Origin: an uncultured Oxalobacteraceae bacterium
GTDB lineage: Bacteria > Pseudomonadota > Gammaproteobacteria > Burkholderiales > Burkholderiaceae_D
Length of the DNA: 64,000 nucleotides
Assembly (NCBI GenBank): GCA_903893945.1
Contig: CAITOF010000099.1
Coordinates: 1-64,000, forward strand
Direction of reading: 5' to 3'
Shown in pieces: positions 9,081 to 17,805 of this stretch (positions are counted from its first letter, which is position 1; every line of letters begins with the position of its first letter). Below the pieces are notes generated by a model, which saw only the letters and a program-made list of their open reading frames with translations, was not told the origin of the DNA and searched no databases. The position numbers and the translations under genes were made by a program.

Positions 9081-10400
9081 CTAATATCGGCATTCCAGAT
9101 TCAGGATCGCCGCCAAATCATAGGCATTGCCTGAATGTCGACCGTGCGAGGGATCAATCAACTGAATGCCCACCACCCAGTTCGCGCCAATCTGGCTGAC
9201 CGTGACGTCCATGGCTTCCATGGGCGGGTTGAATACCATATCGATGGCAGTCGATTTGAGCAGAATTGAATTGTCCGGCGTGCCGCCCGGCTCACACGAC
9301 GGGATCGCAACGACACTGCCGTCGCGCACATCGATACGGCCGATCTGGACGTTTTTTGCAACCAGGCTGTTCAGTCGAATGTAATTCCCGCCCCTGCACA
9401 TCAGGGCCTCACCCGTTGAGATTGATGTGCCGGTGGCGCCGTCAGGCACACAACGACTGCCTTGCGCCACCGGGTTGTTCTGTGCGCTCCGCCATTGGCC
9501 TGCCGAACACACCACCAGCGCGCCTGCCGCACCACTGCCAAAAGCGTTTTCCTCATCCGCATCACATGCCTGCCCGACCTCATGCAAGTCGGTGATCATG
9601 TTTTTAGCGGCAATCTTCCCGGTTGCTGTCAGGGTGGTCACGTTATTGATGGCGTGATTGTTGGCATTCATGGTCCCTGTCAGCGGTAAGCTGCCATCCC
9701 TTCTGTAAAAGCCGGCAAGGACTGATGAGCCATAGCCAAAACGGGCCGCCAAAATGCCGGCCGGTTGTCCGGACGGACCGGATGCCGGGTTGTCAGTGGA
9801 CCATTTGCCACCGTAACCTGACAGGACGGTGGGATCATAGTCACGGGAAAATGCGCTGTCGGGGCCTATCGCGGCGGCTGCGATACCCAACCGGGCATAG
9901 TCTACCTTGCCGCCATTGAGATAAGGCCGGTCTATCGTCACCAGTCCCTCCAGATTGCAATTCGGGCTCAGGCAACCCTCCGGGTATTTTTTTATCCGTA
10001 TGGCATAGTGACCACCGCCACTGGCAAGGTCTGAAAGATTGGGCGGGGTCATGCCGAGAATGACCAGTTCATCAATACGCGGAAAACCTCCCTGTGCGAC
10101 CGTAACCGTCGTGTCGGGGCCAGTCTCCACTGTCATGGGATCCGTCATTGCATCCAGCGCAAGCAGTTGCGTTGAGTACGAAACCAGATAATCGTTAGCG
10201 ATGTTGCGCACCGTCGTGAGCGCCTGTCCACGCCGGATCGCCTCGTTGTCCAGATCGCTTTCAAATTTGCGGTTCAATTCCATGAACGCGAGAATGCTGA
10301 GAATCAGCAGGGCCAGGCCTAGCGATTCCAGTATGAATCCGCACTGGCGGAGCGGCCAGCCTGCAAGTGTGCCAGTCGAGAGACGTTGCGCCACGGCCAT
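9081..10400 (-). CDS. pilV: PilV-like minor pilin / type IVb pilus tip protein
   Basis: 439 residues. A prepilin-like leader is followed by a hydrophobic helix (FILESLGLALLILSILAF) and a long extracellular part. The stretch LTGTMNANNHAINNVTTLTATG followed by a Cys-rich segment (VGQACDADEEN, ALVVCSAGQWR) is typical of R64-type PilV adhesins, in which the constant region meets the variable receptor-binding C terminus. The family caps the thin pilus and selects recipient surfaces. The gene is last in the pil operon and its ATG lies 4 nt after the pilS stop; a reading to 10514 would overlap pilS and lacks support. No shufflon recombinase or alternative C-terminal segments are seen, so the tip appears fixed. 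The residue before the glycine at the processing site is Cys, which is unusual. Confidence 0.8.
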   Translation of the reverse strand: MAVAQRLSTGTLAGWPLRQCGFILESLGLALLILSILAFMELNRKFESDLDNEAIRRGQALTTVRNIANDYLVSYSTQLLALDAMTDPMTVETGPDTTVTVAQGGFPRIDELVILGMTPPNLSDLASGGGHYAIRIKKYPEGCLSPNCNLEGLVTIDRPYLNGGKVDYARLGIAAAAIGPDSAFSRDYDPTVLSGYGGKWSTDNPASGPSGQPAGILAARFGYGSSVLAGFYRRDGSLPLTGTMNANNHAINNVTTLTATGKIAAKNMITDLHEVGQACDADEENAFGSGAAGALVVCSAGQWRSAQNNPVAQGSRCVPDGATGTSISTGEALMCRGGNYIRLNSLVAKNVQIGRIDVRDGSVVAIPSCEPGGTPDNSILLKSTAIDMVFNPPMEAMDVTVSQIGANWVVGIQLIDPSHGRHSGNAYDLAAILNLECRY

Positions 10401-10404
10401 CCTG

Positions 10405-10941
10405 TTATTTGGACACGGTGAAGCTGATCGTGTTGGCTGCCACCGTGCAGGCCTCGCCGAGTGTGTCGCGGACCAGGGGAAGATCAAGTGGTTTAACCAG
10501 CTTGCCGTTGACAAAAACGGTACGGGCTATAAATGCCATCCGTGGAACCACGGCTCGACAACCGGCCTCGGTATAATTGGTGCTGGTAAACAGGACCGAA
10601 TCATTGGACGAAGTGATGGCATTGGGGACGACAGTCACAACCCCCTGATACCTGTTCAGGACGTTGGTGCCCTGCACCATTGAATTCGGAAAAATGCCGG
10701 TTGTTCGCAGTCCAGCCGTGTTGACATGGGAGAAGTCACTGTCCATCGCGTAAGCGGTTTTGGTTTTTGAGGCGTATTGGGTGATATTGTCAGCTTCTTC
10801 TGCTGACAGGACACTTTCACTGTATTCGGTAAATTTCGAATAGGCAAAGTAACCGGAAAATGAGATGATTAACAGCACCAGTCCAAGCTCAATGAGATTG
10901 AATCCACGCTGAAAATTTTGTTGTCTGATAGTGCTGCGCAT
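10405..10941 (-). CDS. pilS: type IVb major pilin PilS
   Basis: 178 residues. The class III leader ends QRG/FNLIELGLVLLIISFSGYFAY, with glutamate at mature position 5 as required for assembly, followed by the N-terminal assembly helix. A cysteine pair (EAGCRAVVP, EACTVAAN) near the C terminus can form the D-region disulphide. This matches PilS-family pilins of R64-like thin pili. It is processed by a prepilin peptidase, not visible in this window, and polymerised in the envelope by PilQ/PilR. The ATG at 10941 was chosen because it gives a short 13-residue basic leader; 14 further upstream codons (to 10983) add nothing recognisable. It lies 44 nt after pilR. Confidence 0.85.
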   Translation of the reverse strand: MRSTIRQQNFQRGFNLIELGLVLLIISFSGYFAYSKFTEYSESVLSAEEADNITQYASKTKTAYAMDSDFSHVNTAGLRTTGIFPNSMVQGTNVLNRYQGVVTVVPNAITSSNDSVLFTSTNYTEAGCRAVVPRMAFIARTVFVNGKLVKPLDLPLVRDTLGEACTVAANTISFTVSK

Positions 10942-10985
10942 AATGATCCTTTCGATACAGGTTGACGGGTTTGCTTCAATCAATG

Positions 10986-12080
10986 TTAATTTTGCTGCTG
11001 ACTCATTTCAGCTTTCATGATTTTTCCGATCGCGTCGCTGGTGATGTAGTCGCCAAAATAAAAAAACGCCAGCAGAAAAATCGAGACCGCGAGCGTGACA
11101 GCCGACAGGACCTTACCGGTCTTAATGGTCTGTCTGTGCACATAGTCCACGCCAGAAGTGCCAAGACGGATAAAGGCTGCCGAAAAATTCCTGTCGCGAC
11201 GCCCGTAGGTGAGTAATCGAAAATGCACGTCGGCTGAAAAGAGGCCCGTGTCAAATGCATGCGCATAATCGTCAGGGACCGCGTTCAGCCGCGTGAGGAT
11301 GGTGACAATGTGGTAGCGCAACCATGGGGAGGCGTGCACACTCAACAGGTTCAGTGCTTCAACCAGCTGCTTGCCGGAACGAAGCAATCCCGCCATGTTC
11401 ATCAGAAAATCCGTGCTGCCGGCATCGCGGTACAGGCTGTAAGGGAGAATTGAATCGAATCGCGCCCGCAGGGCGCCCACCCAGTGTTTGAATGATAAAA
11501 TGAACAGGACGAGGGACATGACAACGACGACAGCCAGTTCAGTACCGTAATTTTGCATGATGTCTGACACGGCACCCAGTGCCTGGCCGATTTCGGGCCA
11601 TCGGGTCCGGTCTGGCACCATGCGTTCGTAAGCGGGAATTTTCCGGGTATTCAGGAAAGAAAACACCAGAATCACTGGAAGCAGGACGATCGAGGTAAGC
11701 GTGGATCTGAGCAGCGCACCTTTCATTTTTTTTTGCCGTTCGATCTGTTGGGACAAACGCAAAAATCCGTCGGCGCGCTCGTTATTGCCGACTAGACCAT
11801 CGATGGCAGCAATGGCCAGCAGATCGCCTTCTGGCACAATGGTGGCCAGCATGTGGGTCAACCGCCCTTCTTCATCCTGGAACCGGCGCAGCATGATGGC
11901 GTAAATCAGGGCGTAATCCCGCCGGCGATATTTTTTGCTGAACTCATAGCCGTTGCTCAAAAACGTATGCAAAGTTTCCTTATCCCGGATTGCTTCGCTC
12001 AAATCGACGTAGAACTCGTCGCGTTTGTCATTAAACACCGAGCGCGCGATAATAAACTGAAGTCGCTGTTGCAAAGTCAT
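10986..12080 (-). CDS. pilR: PilR, type IVb pilus inner-membrane platform protein
   Basis: 364 residues with the GspF/PilC architecture: a cytoplasmic N-terminal helical domain, a first membrane helix near residues 125-145 (LTSIVLLPVILVFSFLN), a second near 180-200 (LAVVVVMSLVLFILSF), a second F domain (MNMAGLLRSGKQLVEALN) and a last helix (LSAVTLAVSIFLLAFFYFG). The protein is the membrane platform that couples the PilQ ATPase to pilin polymerisation. The start codon overlaps the pilQ stop by 4 nt, indicating translational coupling. Confidence 0.85.
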   Translation of the reverse strand: MTLQQRLQFIIARSVFNDKRDEFYVDLSEAIRDKETLHTFLSNGYEFSKKYRRRDYALIYAIMLRRFQDEEGRLTHMLATIVPEGDLLAIAAIDGLVGNNERADGFLRLSQQIERQKKMKGALLRSTLTSIVLLPVILVFSFLNTRKIPAYERMVPDRTRWPEIGQALGAVSDIMQNYGTELAVVVVMSLVLFILSFKHWVGALRARFDSILPYSLYRDAGSTDFLMNMAGLLRSGKQLVEALNLLSVHASPWLRYHIVTILTRLNAVPDDYAHAFDTGLFSADVHFRLLTYGRRDRNFSAAFIRLGTSGVDYVHRQTIKTGKVLSAVTLAVSIFLLAFFYFGDYITSDAIGKIMKAEMSQQQN

Positions 12081-13852
12081 CGGGCGTGCGACCGGGTGAG
12101 GTGAACATCTGCTCTGGATCGCGGCTCGGGATAGTCCTCGGGAAAACCGAATTTGCCGACTTCTTCAATGGAAATGATGCCACGCTGAGCCAATACAAAT
12201 GCATGATAAAAGCTGGATTTGCCGATAAAATTGAGCGTGTCATAGCGGCCGTCGGCCTTGTTCTGCCAATATTGACTGGCGCCATATAAATCACGCTTTA
12301 GAATAAACCCGATCAGCTGTTCGTCGTGGGTAATCATTTCACATACCACGGTACGTCCCTGGATTCCTTTCCCCATGCATGTCGGACACGCCCTGTTATG
12401 GGCCTGATAGTGCAAATTCTCCAGACACACATCGAGGCGGCGCCCCATGGTGCGCATCGCGTTCTGCTCAGTTTCCGGCATCATGGACAGGGGTATTTTG
12501 CATGCCGGGCAGAGCATCGGCACCAGTGTCTGGTGTATCAGCAGATTCATGATGCCGGGCGCGGTCAGTGCATACAGATCCACACCAATCGATATAAGCC
12601 GCTGGATGATTCCGAGGCAATTATGCGCATGTACGGTTCCAAACAGCAGACAGCCAATTTCAGCCAGCATCACCGCGGCTTTGCCGGACGCCGTACTGCG
12701 GATTTCACCCAATGACATGACGTCCGGGTTACCCCGCAGCCAGTGCTGTATGGCCTTGTTGAAAAGCAGTGCACTCTGGTCCGGATCACTTTCGTCCATC
12801 GGAAGCAGCGTCTGTCCGATGCCGGCCAGCTTTTTCTCGACAGGCGTATCAATCGTGGCAATTTTTAATTGGTCGTTTCTGGCCAGATCTTCAAGCATTA
12901 ACTGGACCGCCGAGGTTTTGCCGGATCCCGGAATGCCCGCCAGCACTATCATGCCGCGTCGCGATGCAATGGCGCGTTTAATGGTTTGCTGGTGCCAGGG
13001 CAGGTACCCGTATGAGGCATACGTATAGCTTTGACTGGCGCGCGAAAAACGGGCAATGAAATGAAAGCCGTCTTGGGTGGGGATCGAATCACAGCGCAAC
13101 TTTACGGAATGCGTATCGATGTCCACTGAAACGATATTTTCCAGAAATTCACTGCTGTTGAAATTGGAACCGGTGGCGGTTCCCCGGTCACTGATGGAGT
13201 TAAAGGCCAGTGCGATACTTTCCCTGGCAGGTTGGGCCAGCACATCACCATTCGAACCATTCTGCATCGGTACCATAATGCCGTCGACACGGAAACGAAT
13301 GCGCGCATGAGCGCCGTCGACCTCAACATGAATATCGGATGCGCCAACCTGAATTCCGTATTTGACCCATTCGATAAACCGCTTCCAGTGAGCCGTATTC
13401 TTGGCATTCATGCGTTCCGTATCGGCGATGGTCGGAAGCCCGTTGGAGCGCAGGTCATTCAGATCGGCCACCAGCGAGGGAACCGCCCAGAGTACTGTCG
13501 GCATGTCGTAATCGTAAGAGGTCAGCTGTTGGCGGATCAGTGCGAACAGGAACGGTGCTTCCGGGGTGTTATAGAGCGCGGTGCTGGCGACCATGGTGAC
13601 TGATTTCGCCTTGGCGATAACGACAATGGACATAGCCTGACTGGTCGTCAGTCGAACCTTGGCACTTTTGAAAGAACCACTGATTACGCTGTCGTAATTC
13701 AGGTCGAGCGGACTGTTGCAGACGTTGAGGCCGGTCGTCAGAGCCGGGTGGACCGGGTTTCTCTCCGGGTCGGCCGACACCGGCGCGGAGTGCGCAGTGC
13801 TGACCTCGCTTGATTTGCGCAGGACCTTTCCCCGTGTGTTGAGTGACTCCAT
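12077..13852 (-). CDS. pilQ: PilQ, type IVb pilus assembly ATPase (GspE/VirB11 superfamily)
   Basis: 591 residues. After an N-terminal domain poor in motifs come the Asp box (ASDIHVEVDGAHARIRFRVDG, residues 171-191), Walker A (GIPGSGKTS, 306-314), a Walker B/His-box region (PDVMSLGEIRS then LFGTVHAHN) and two CxxC pairs (CPACK, CPTCMGKG) that form the tetracysteine zinc site of GspE-type ATPases. It is a cytoplasmic hexameric motor that powers pilus extension. In R64 nomenclature PilQ is the ATPase, not the secretin. The ATG starts 1 nt after the pilP stop; a longer reading to 13909 would overlap pilP. Confidence 0.9.
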   Translation of the reverse strand: MESLNTRGKVLRKSSEVSTAHSAPVSADPERNPVHPALTTGLNVCNSPLDLNYDSVISGSFKSAKVRLTTSQAMSIVVIAKAKSVTMVASTALYNTPEAPFLFALIRQQLTSYDYDMPTVLWAVPSLVADLNDLRSNGLPTIADTERMNAKNTAHWKRFIEWVKYGIQVGASDIHVEVDGAHARIRFRVDGIMVPMQNGSNGDVLAQPARESIALAFNSISDRGTATGSNFNSSEFLENIVSVDIDTHSVKLRCDSIPTQDGFHFIARFSRASQSYTYASYGYLPWHQQTIKRAIASRRGMIVLAGIPGSGKTSAVQLMLEDLARNDQLKIATIDTPVEKKLAGIGQTLLPMDESDPDQSALLFNKAIQHWLRGNPDVMSLGEIRSTASGKAAVMLAEIGCLLFGTVHAHNCLGIIQRLISIGVDLYALTAPGIMNLLIHQTLVPMLCPACKIPLSMMPETEQNAMRTMGRRLDVCLENLHYQAHNRACPTCMGKGIQGRTVVCEMITHDEQLIGFILKRDLYGASQYWQNKADGRYDTLNFIGKSSFYHAFVLAQRGIISIEEVGKFGFPEDYPEPRSRADVHLTRSHAR

Positions 13853-13853
13853 A

Positions 13854-14360
13854 CTATTTGTCCATGGTTGTGCGTGATGGAATCGCCGGTACAAGTCTGG
13901 CGCCGGCATCGATCTGGGTTCGTGGCACCGAGTTATGACCGATGCCTACGGTTCTTGTCATGTCATTTTTCCCGGTAATTTTCCGGGTAAAAGTCACAGT
14001 GGCTCTGGCTACGGCGGTGATTTCCCATCCGTCCGGCAGGGATTCACCGATTTTTTTCTGCAGAAACAGATCGCCGTATTGCACGTCCACGATCGGATTG
14101 CCGGGCACACCATGTACCGACAGTACCTGAATTGATTCCTCGGGCTTCGGTGCTGCAATTTTGGGTAGTGCAATGGTTTCGGCCGCTACGAAGCCGTTTT
14201 TAAGCTCCATTAATTTTCGGCTTTTTTCCGCAAGCGCTATCTCCTGATCCAGTTCAATCAGCTTATTGTTTTTCTCTGCCAGGTCTTCAATCGTGACGGC
14301 ATATGCGTGAATCGAACAGGCCAGATACAGGCCGCCGAGTATTCGGTTAGTTACGCGCAT
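13854..14360 (-). CDS. pilP: PilP, type IVb pilus biogenesis protein
   Basis: 168 residues. The signal peptide ends near AYA/VTIED, a helical segment (LAEKNNKLIELDQEIALAEK) follows, then a small beta domain with VLSVHGVPGNPIVDVQYGD and GWEITAVARATVTF. This matches PilP proteins of R64/ICE pili, which link the inner-membrane PilO to the PilN secretin in the periplasm. The ATG at 14360 overlaps the end of pilO by 14 nt. Identification rests on this fold pattern and on its place between pilO and pilQ. Confidence 0.78.
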   Translation of the reverse strand: MRVTNRILGGLYLACSIHAYAVTIEDLAEKNNKLIELDQEIALAEKSRKLMELKNGFVAAETIALPKIAAPKPEESIQVLSVHGVPGNPIVDVQYGDLFLQKKIGESLPDGWEITAVARATVTFTRKITGKNDMTRTVGIGHNSVPRTQIDAGARLVPAIPSRTTMDK

Positions 14361-15615
14361 AATAGGTTCCTTTAATCTGCAGCGAGGCATGGCGTACCTC
14401 GTCCAGGTTTGTCAATGTGATGTCATTGATGGTTATGTCGGGCAGGTGATGTTGCAGAATATCCTCGGCCAGGCCGAGTGGCGCAGTCACAGTCATGTCG
14501 CCTGCATAAAGCAGCATGTCGGGAGGAATGCTGCCGAGCGTGAGGCCGGGTGTCAGACCGCGAACTTCAGGGGGTTTGGGAGTAAATACGACGTTGATCC
14601 CTATCCGTTTCAGCCGCTGTTGCTGTGCCACCAGTTCCATCCACAGTCGGTCCTTTCCAGGCAGGCTGTGCGGGTCTGACGCAGACGCATGGCTTGTGAC
14701 GGAATATTTTATGGCGGCCGTTTCCCCGTCAGGTTGCAGTTGCACGGTCTGTCCGGGTTGAAGTCGGCGCGTCAGCTGCGCCAGCGTGCCATAGCCCTGT
14801 TTCCATGTTTCAGTACATTCTGCCGGCTTGCATTGCAGTTGTTTGAGTGACCAACCCGATAATTCGATCTCGCGTTTGCTGATGACGGACCAGATCGCTC
14901 CGTAGGCAGCGCTGCCGTTAAAACGGCCCAAGCTCAGCAGGTGTTGGGTACTTTCCTGATAGGCCTGTACAGGATCCATCATTTTTCTGGCAGCCTGCGC
15001 TGCCTCCTGGTGGGTCTTATGCATTTTCCAGACAGCCACTCCGCCTGAAATCAGGCAGACCGCTGCGATGCTACCTATGCGCCGCATCAGTTTCATGGGG
15101 TCGGTAAATCGTACCAGGGTGGCCAGACCCGTATCCGCTGACAGCAGGTCGTCGATCGCCAACGGTACTGTCGCATGGGCCGGTATATTTCCATACACCA
15201 CAAACGGAGTGTGGCCTTCCTGATAAAGCGACGCCAGTTGCGCATCAAGTGCGCCGGGACTGATGATCACATCCAGATAGGGCACACCTTTCAATAGCGC
15301 TATAAGGGCGACTTTTTTGTCATCGATCTGGTGGATGAGCAGGCTGTTATCGGATGCTGAAACCGGCACGGTGTGGTTCACGAATAACAGCGCTGCCGAC
15401 AGCAGATGACCTTTTGGGGGCACCTGCGCGGTGTCAATGACACGTGTTGCCAGGCCGACTTTCAGTGTGCTGCCCGGACAGGTGGCAAAGTACTGTGTCT
15501 GTTGAGCACGGAACAAGGCGGTGTTTTCCGGAGAGTTTCTGTTGGGATGGGACAGCGTTACCCACGTTAAGCCATACGCGAGTATCTTGCCATTGATCGG
15601 AACGAACTCGGTCAT
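14347..15615 (-). CDS. pilO: PilO, type IVb pilus accessory protein
   Basis: 422 residues. An N-terminal cytoplasmic half (residues ~1-190) is followed by one membrane helix (IGSIAAVCLISGGVAVWKM, near residue 200) and a periplasmic C-terminal half. Length, single central helix and position between the secretin and PilP fit the R64-type PilO, a bitopic protein of the pilus basal body. It is unrelated to Pseudomonas type IVa PilO. It begins 11 nt after pilN. Confidence 0.78.
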   Translation of the reverse strand: MTEFVPINGKILAYGLTWVTLSHPNRNSPENTALFRAQQTQYFATCPGSTLKVGLATRVIDTAQVPPKGHLLSAALLFVNHTVPVSASDNSLLIHQIDDKKVALIALLKGVPYLDVIISPGALDAQLASLYQEGHTPFVVYGNIPAHATVPLAIDDLLSADTGLATLVRFTDPMKLMRRIGSIAAVCLISGGVAVWKMHKTHQEAAQAARKMMDPVQAYQESTQHLLSLGRFNGSAAYGAIWSVISKREIELSGWSLKQLQCKPAECTETWKQGYGTLAQLTRRLQPGQTVQLQPDGETAAIKYSVTSHASASDPHSLPGKDRLWMELVAQQQRLKRIGINVVFTPKPPEVRGLTPGLTLGSIPPDMLLYAGDMTVTAPLGLAEDILQHHLPDITINDITLTNLDEVRHASLQIKGTYYARN

Positions 15616-15626
15616 GTGCGCTCCGC

Positions 15627-17255
15627 TCAGTAAGTGGTGCCAATAGAGACGGGTGTAATGAAGATAAACAGCTTCTGTGTTTTACCATTTCCCCTGAATG
15701 AACCGCCTGCCAGCAGCGGCGCATCCTTATCCAGTGCGCGGCGCGTGTAACTATTCAGTGTGGTTTCGTAACCGGTAATGAATGTGGTTTCACCAACGCG
15801 TAGTGGCACATCCTGCTGAAAGTTATAGCCCTTGGTTTCGGGCCCCTGTATGGAGGTCTGATTGTCACCGACACCACTGGCAATGGTTTTAAGATTGATC
15901 AAATCCAGCAAGCCTAATGAAAACAGCAGTGACATCTGGCCGCTGTCGTAGATATTGGGTTGCAACTGCAGGTCAAATCCGGTTGTGATCGTCCCGGGGG
16001 TTAAGCCAACCACGCCACCCGTTGCGCCGGTGGCAGACGCGGGAGCCGGTGTGGTCTGTGCAAGGTACACTTCCTGGGTCGTGGCCGAGGCGGCTGTGGC
16101 AACCCGGTTGCGGGCTTCGATGACCTGATCGTACACTGTCTGCGCTTTGCCATTTTCATTTAACAGGCGCAAGAACGACGAGGTGCCATCCCATTTACCG
16201 ACAAGATCCGTTTTCAGGACATTCAATTTGATGGTGCCACCAAGTGCGTTGGTTAAGGTGGTCGGTGACGTGATGAGGCCACCGAATTTACTCATGTTCT
16301 GGAAGGCGACATTCCAGTCAATTCCGCTTTCATCACTGTTGTTCTGGTCAAAGGTATAGATCGCGATACGGATTTTGGTATAGCGGTTCAACAATTCGTT
16401 TTCCCGGTTCACAATTTTTTCCGCCCGTTCCACGCCGTCTATGGTGTCAATAACCATAATGGTGCCGGTAGCCGGATTAGCCACGGCTTTGCCAGCCGGT
16501 GACAGCACCGCGCGAATCGCATCCAGCACGGTGTCGATCGGAGTGACTTTGCCACTTGAGGTAGTGACCGTGGCGCTTGAGCTGATCCCGGTGGTAATTC
16601 CGCCAGAGATGCCACCACCGGTAGTGGCCTCAGTGGAGCCTGATTTCGCATTTGAGGTATCAAACTGGCGGGTTCCGGCCTGAACTTTCAGCTGGAAACT
16701 TCGGGTCGTCAGGCGCTGTATGACCACCACACCATTTCGATATTCCCAGTTCAGTCCCAGCTGGCTGCAGATTGAATCCAGTATGTCGATCAGCGATTTT
16801 TCTGCGTTGAGGACAAGACCGTCAGCGCTGTTGCTCAGACTTAGAGTGGGCACCGGTGGCAACGGTGGACGTACCGTGTTTGCATCGGTTCTGGACAGCG
16901 CTGATGCTGACTTTAACGGTCCACTGTAAGCGTCTTCGGAAACCCGAATCAGGACGCCTGTTTCAGCAGAGATCATGCTGGCAGCACGATCCAGACTGAA
17001 TTTCTGCCCCGGATACTGGTAGCGTCGTGCCTGATAGAATACCTCGGGTAACACCACGGTTGTTTTGAGCGGCACGGATTTTGAACCAAGATAGATGGTC
17101 GGAATATGGCCGTCCTGTGTTGTGTTGCCGGCAGGCCTGTTTTTGAATTGCTCGACCTCAGCCAGGTTTTTGATATAGGCATCTGTCGTTGTTTTTGTTA
17201 AGGTCGATTCGCACCCCGCCAGCAGCAGGAAGACTATTCCAATTGATGTTTTCAT
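15627..17255 (-). CDS. pilN: PilN, lipoprotein secretin of the type IVb pilus
   Basis: 542 residues. The lipoprotein signal is MKTSIGIVFLLLAGC with the lipidated Cys at residue 15. N-domains follow (AASMISAETGVLIRVSEDAY; SLIDILDSICSQLGLNWEY; an N1-like TIMVIDTIDGVERAEKIV), then the C-terminal secretin domain with DLQLQPNIYDSGQMSLLFSL and the signature region QDVPLRVGETTFITGYE. It forms the outer-membrane channel for the pilus. A Gly/Thr/Ser-rich linker separates the N-domains, as is common in secretins. The ATG at 17255 follows TAGGA; starts at 17279 or 17327 would overlap the upstream gene and disrupt the lipoprotein signal. Confidence 0.9.
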   Translation of the reverse strand: MKTSIGIVFLLLAGCESTLTKTTTDAYIKNLAEVEQFKNRPAGNTTQDGHIPTIYLGSKSVPLKTTVVLPEVFYQARRYQYPGQKFSLDRAASMISAETGVLIRVSEDAYSGPLKSASALSRTDANTVRPPLPPVPTLSLSNSADGLVLNAEKSLIDILDSICSQLGLNWEYRNGVVVIQRLTTRSFQLKVQAGTRQFDTSNAKSGSTEATTGGGISGGITTGISSSATVTTSSGKVTPIDTVLDAIRAVLSPAGKAVANPATGTIMVIDTIDGVERAEKIVNRENELLNRYTKIRIAIYTFDQNNSDESGIDWNVAFQNMSKFGGLITSPTTLTNALGGTIKLNVLKTDLVGKWDGTSSFLRLLNENGKAQTVYDQVIEARNRVATAASATTQEVYLAQTTPAPASATGATGGVVGLTPGTITTGFDLQLQPNIYDSGQMSLLFSLGLLDLINLKTIASGVGDNQTSIQGPETKGYNFQQDVPLRVGETTFITGYETTLNSYTRRALDKDAPLLAGGSFRGNGKTQKLFIFITPVSIGTTY

Positions 17256-17262
17256 CTGAATC

Positions 17263-17793
17263 CTATTGTTGGCATTCATCACCGTTACCCTGTATGCGAC
17301 GCACGATCCGGACCACATTGTTTTCATGAAAGCAGGGGTACGGAGGATAATCAGCCACTTTGAGCGCAGTCAGTACCCGCCGGACCGATTCTTCGAATTT
17401 TCCGTAGTAGTCATCGTGAATTTCAACCGGAAAATCTACCGGGATTTCCCAGCTGACCTGCCAGCCCGCCAGCGCAGACCATCGTTTCAATGCAGCGTAA
17501 ACCGTGCTGTCAGGAGCACGCAGTTCCCAGTGGGCTTCGGCGGGCGTCAATGCGTTCCTGATGTCCTGCAGGTTCTGTGCGGCGTCATCCGGGTCGCGCA
17601 CTGCGGTCAGTTTTTCGTGGTTCGTTGACAGTGGCTGAGACGGGTTGAATGCGTCCGGCAAGGCACAGTCATGGGTTTTGTTGAGTGCCTCATAGGTTTG
17701 CGTTTCCCTGTTTTGCAGGCACAAAGTCGCCGGACACCCGGATTGGACGAAAAAGATGAACAGTACCGCCAGTAGTCGTTGATAGGGATGCAT
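17263..17793 (-). CDS. TcpQ/PilL-C-like periplasmic protein of the pilus operon
   Basis: 176 residues. An N-terminal hydrophobic signal (LLAVLFIFFVQSGC) may be a weak lipobox. The C-terminal half, WELRAPDSTVYAALKRWSALAG with WQVSWEIPVDFPVEI, YGKFEESVRRVLTALK and NNVVRIVR, fits the TcpQ C-terminal domain found in TcpQ of the Vibrio toxin-coregulated pilus and at the end of PilL in conjugative pili. TcpQ-type proteins help localise and stabilise the secretin, so its position just before pilN is fitting. In R64 this domain is the C-terminal part of a larger PilL; here it is a separate small protein, the rest perhaps supplied by the preceding lipoprotein. Confidence 0.7.
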   Translation of the reverse strand: MHPYQRLLAVLFIFFVQSGCPATLCLQNRETQTYEALNKTHDCALPDAFNPSQPLSTNHEKLTAVRDPDDAAQNLQDIRNALTPAEAHWELRAPDSTVYAALKRWSALAGWQVSWEIPVDFPVEIHDDYYGKFEESVRRVLTALKVADYPPYPCFHENNVVRIVRRIQGNGDECQQ

Positions 17794-17805
17794 TGTCGAT
17801 TCACT

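Noticed and set aside
9081-10400. shufflon of alternative PilV C termini
   Set aside because: Only one C terminus and no Rci-type recombinase or inverted 19-bp repeats were seen in or after pilV.
12077-13852. PilQ as secretin
   Set aside because: The name clashes with the type IVa secretin PilQ. This gene has Walker motifs and a tetracysteine site, so it is the ATPase; the secretin is PilN.
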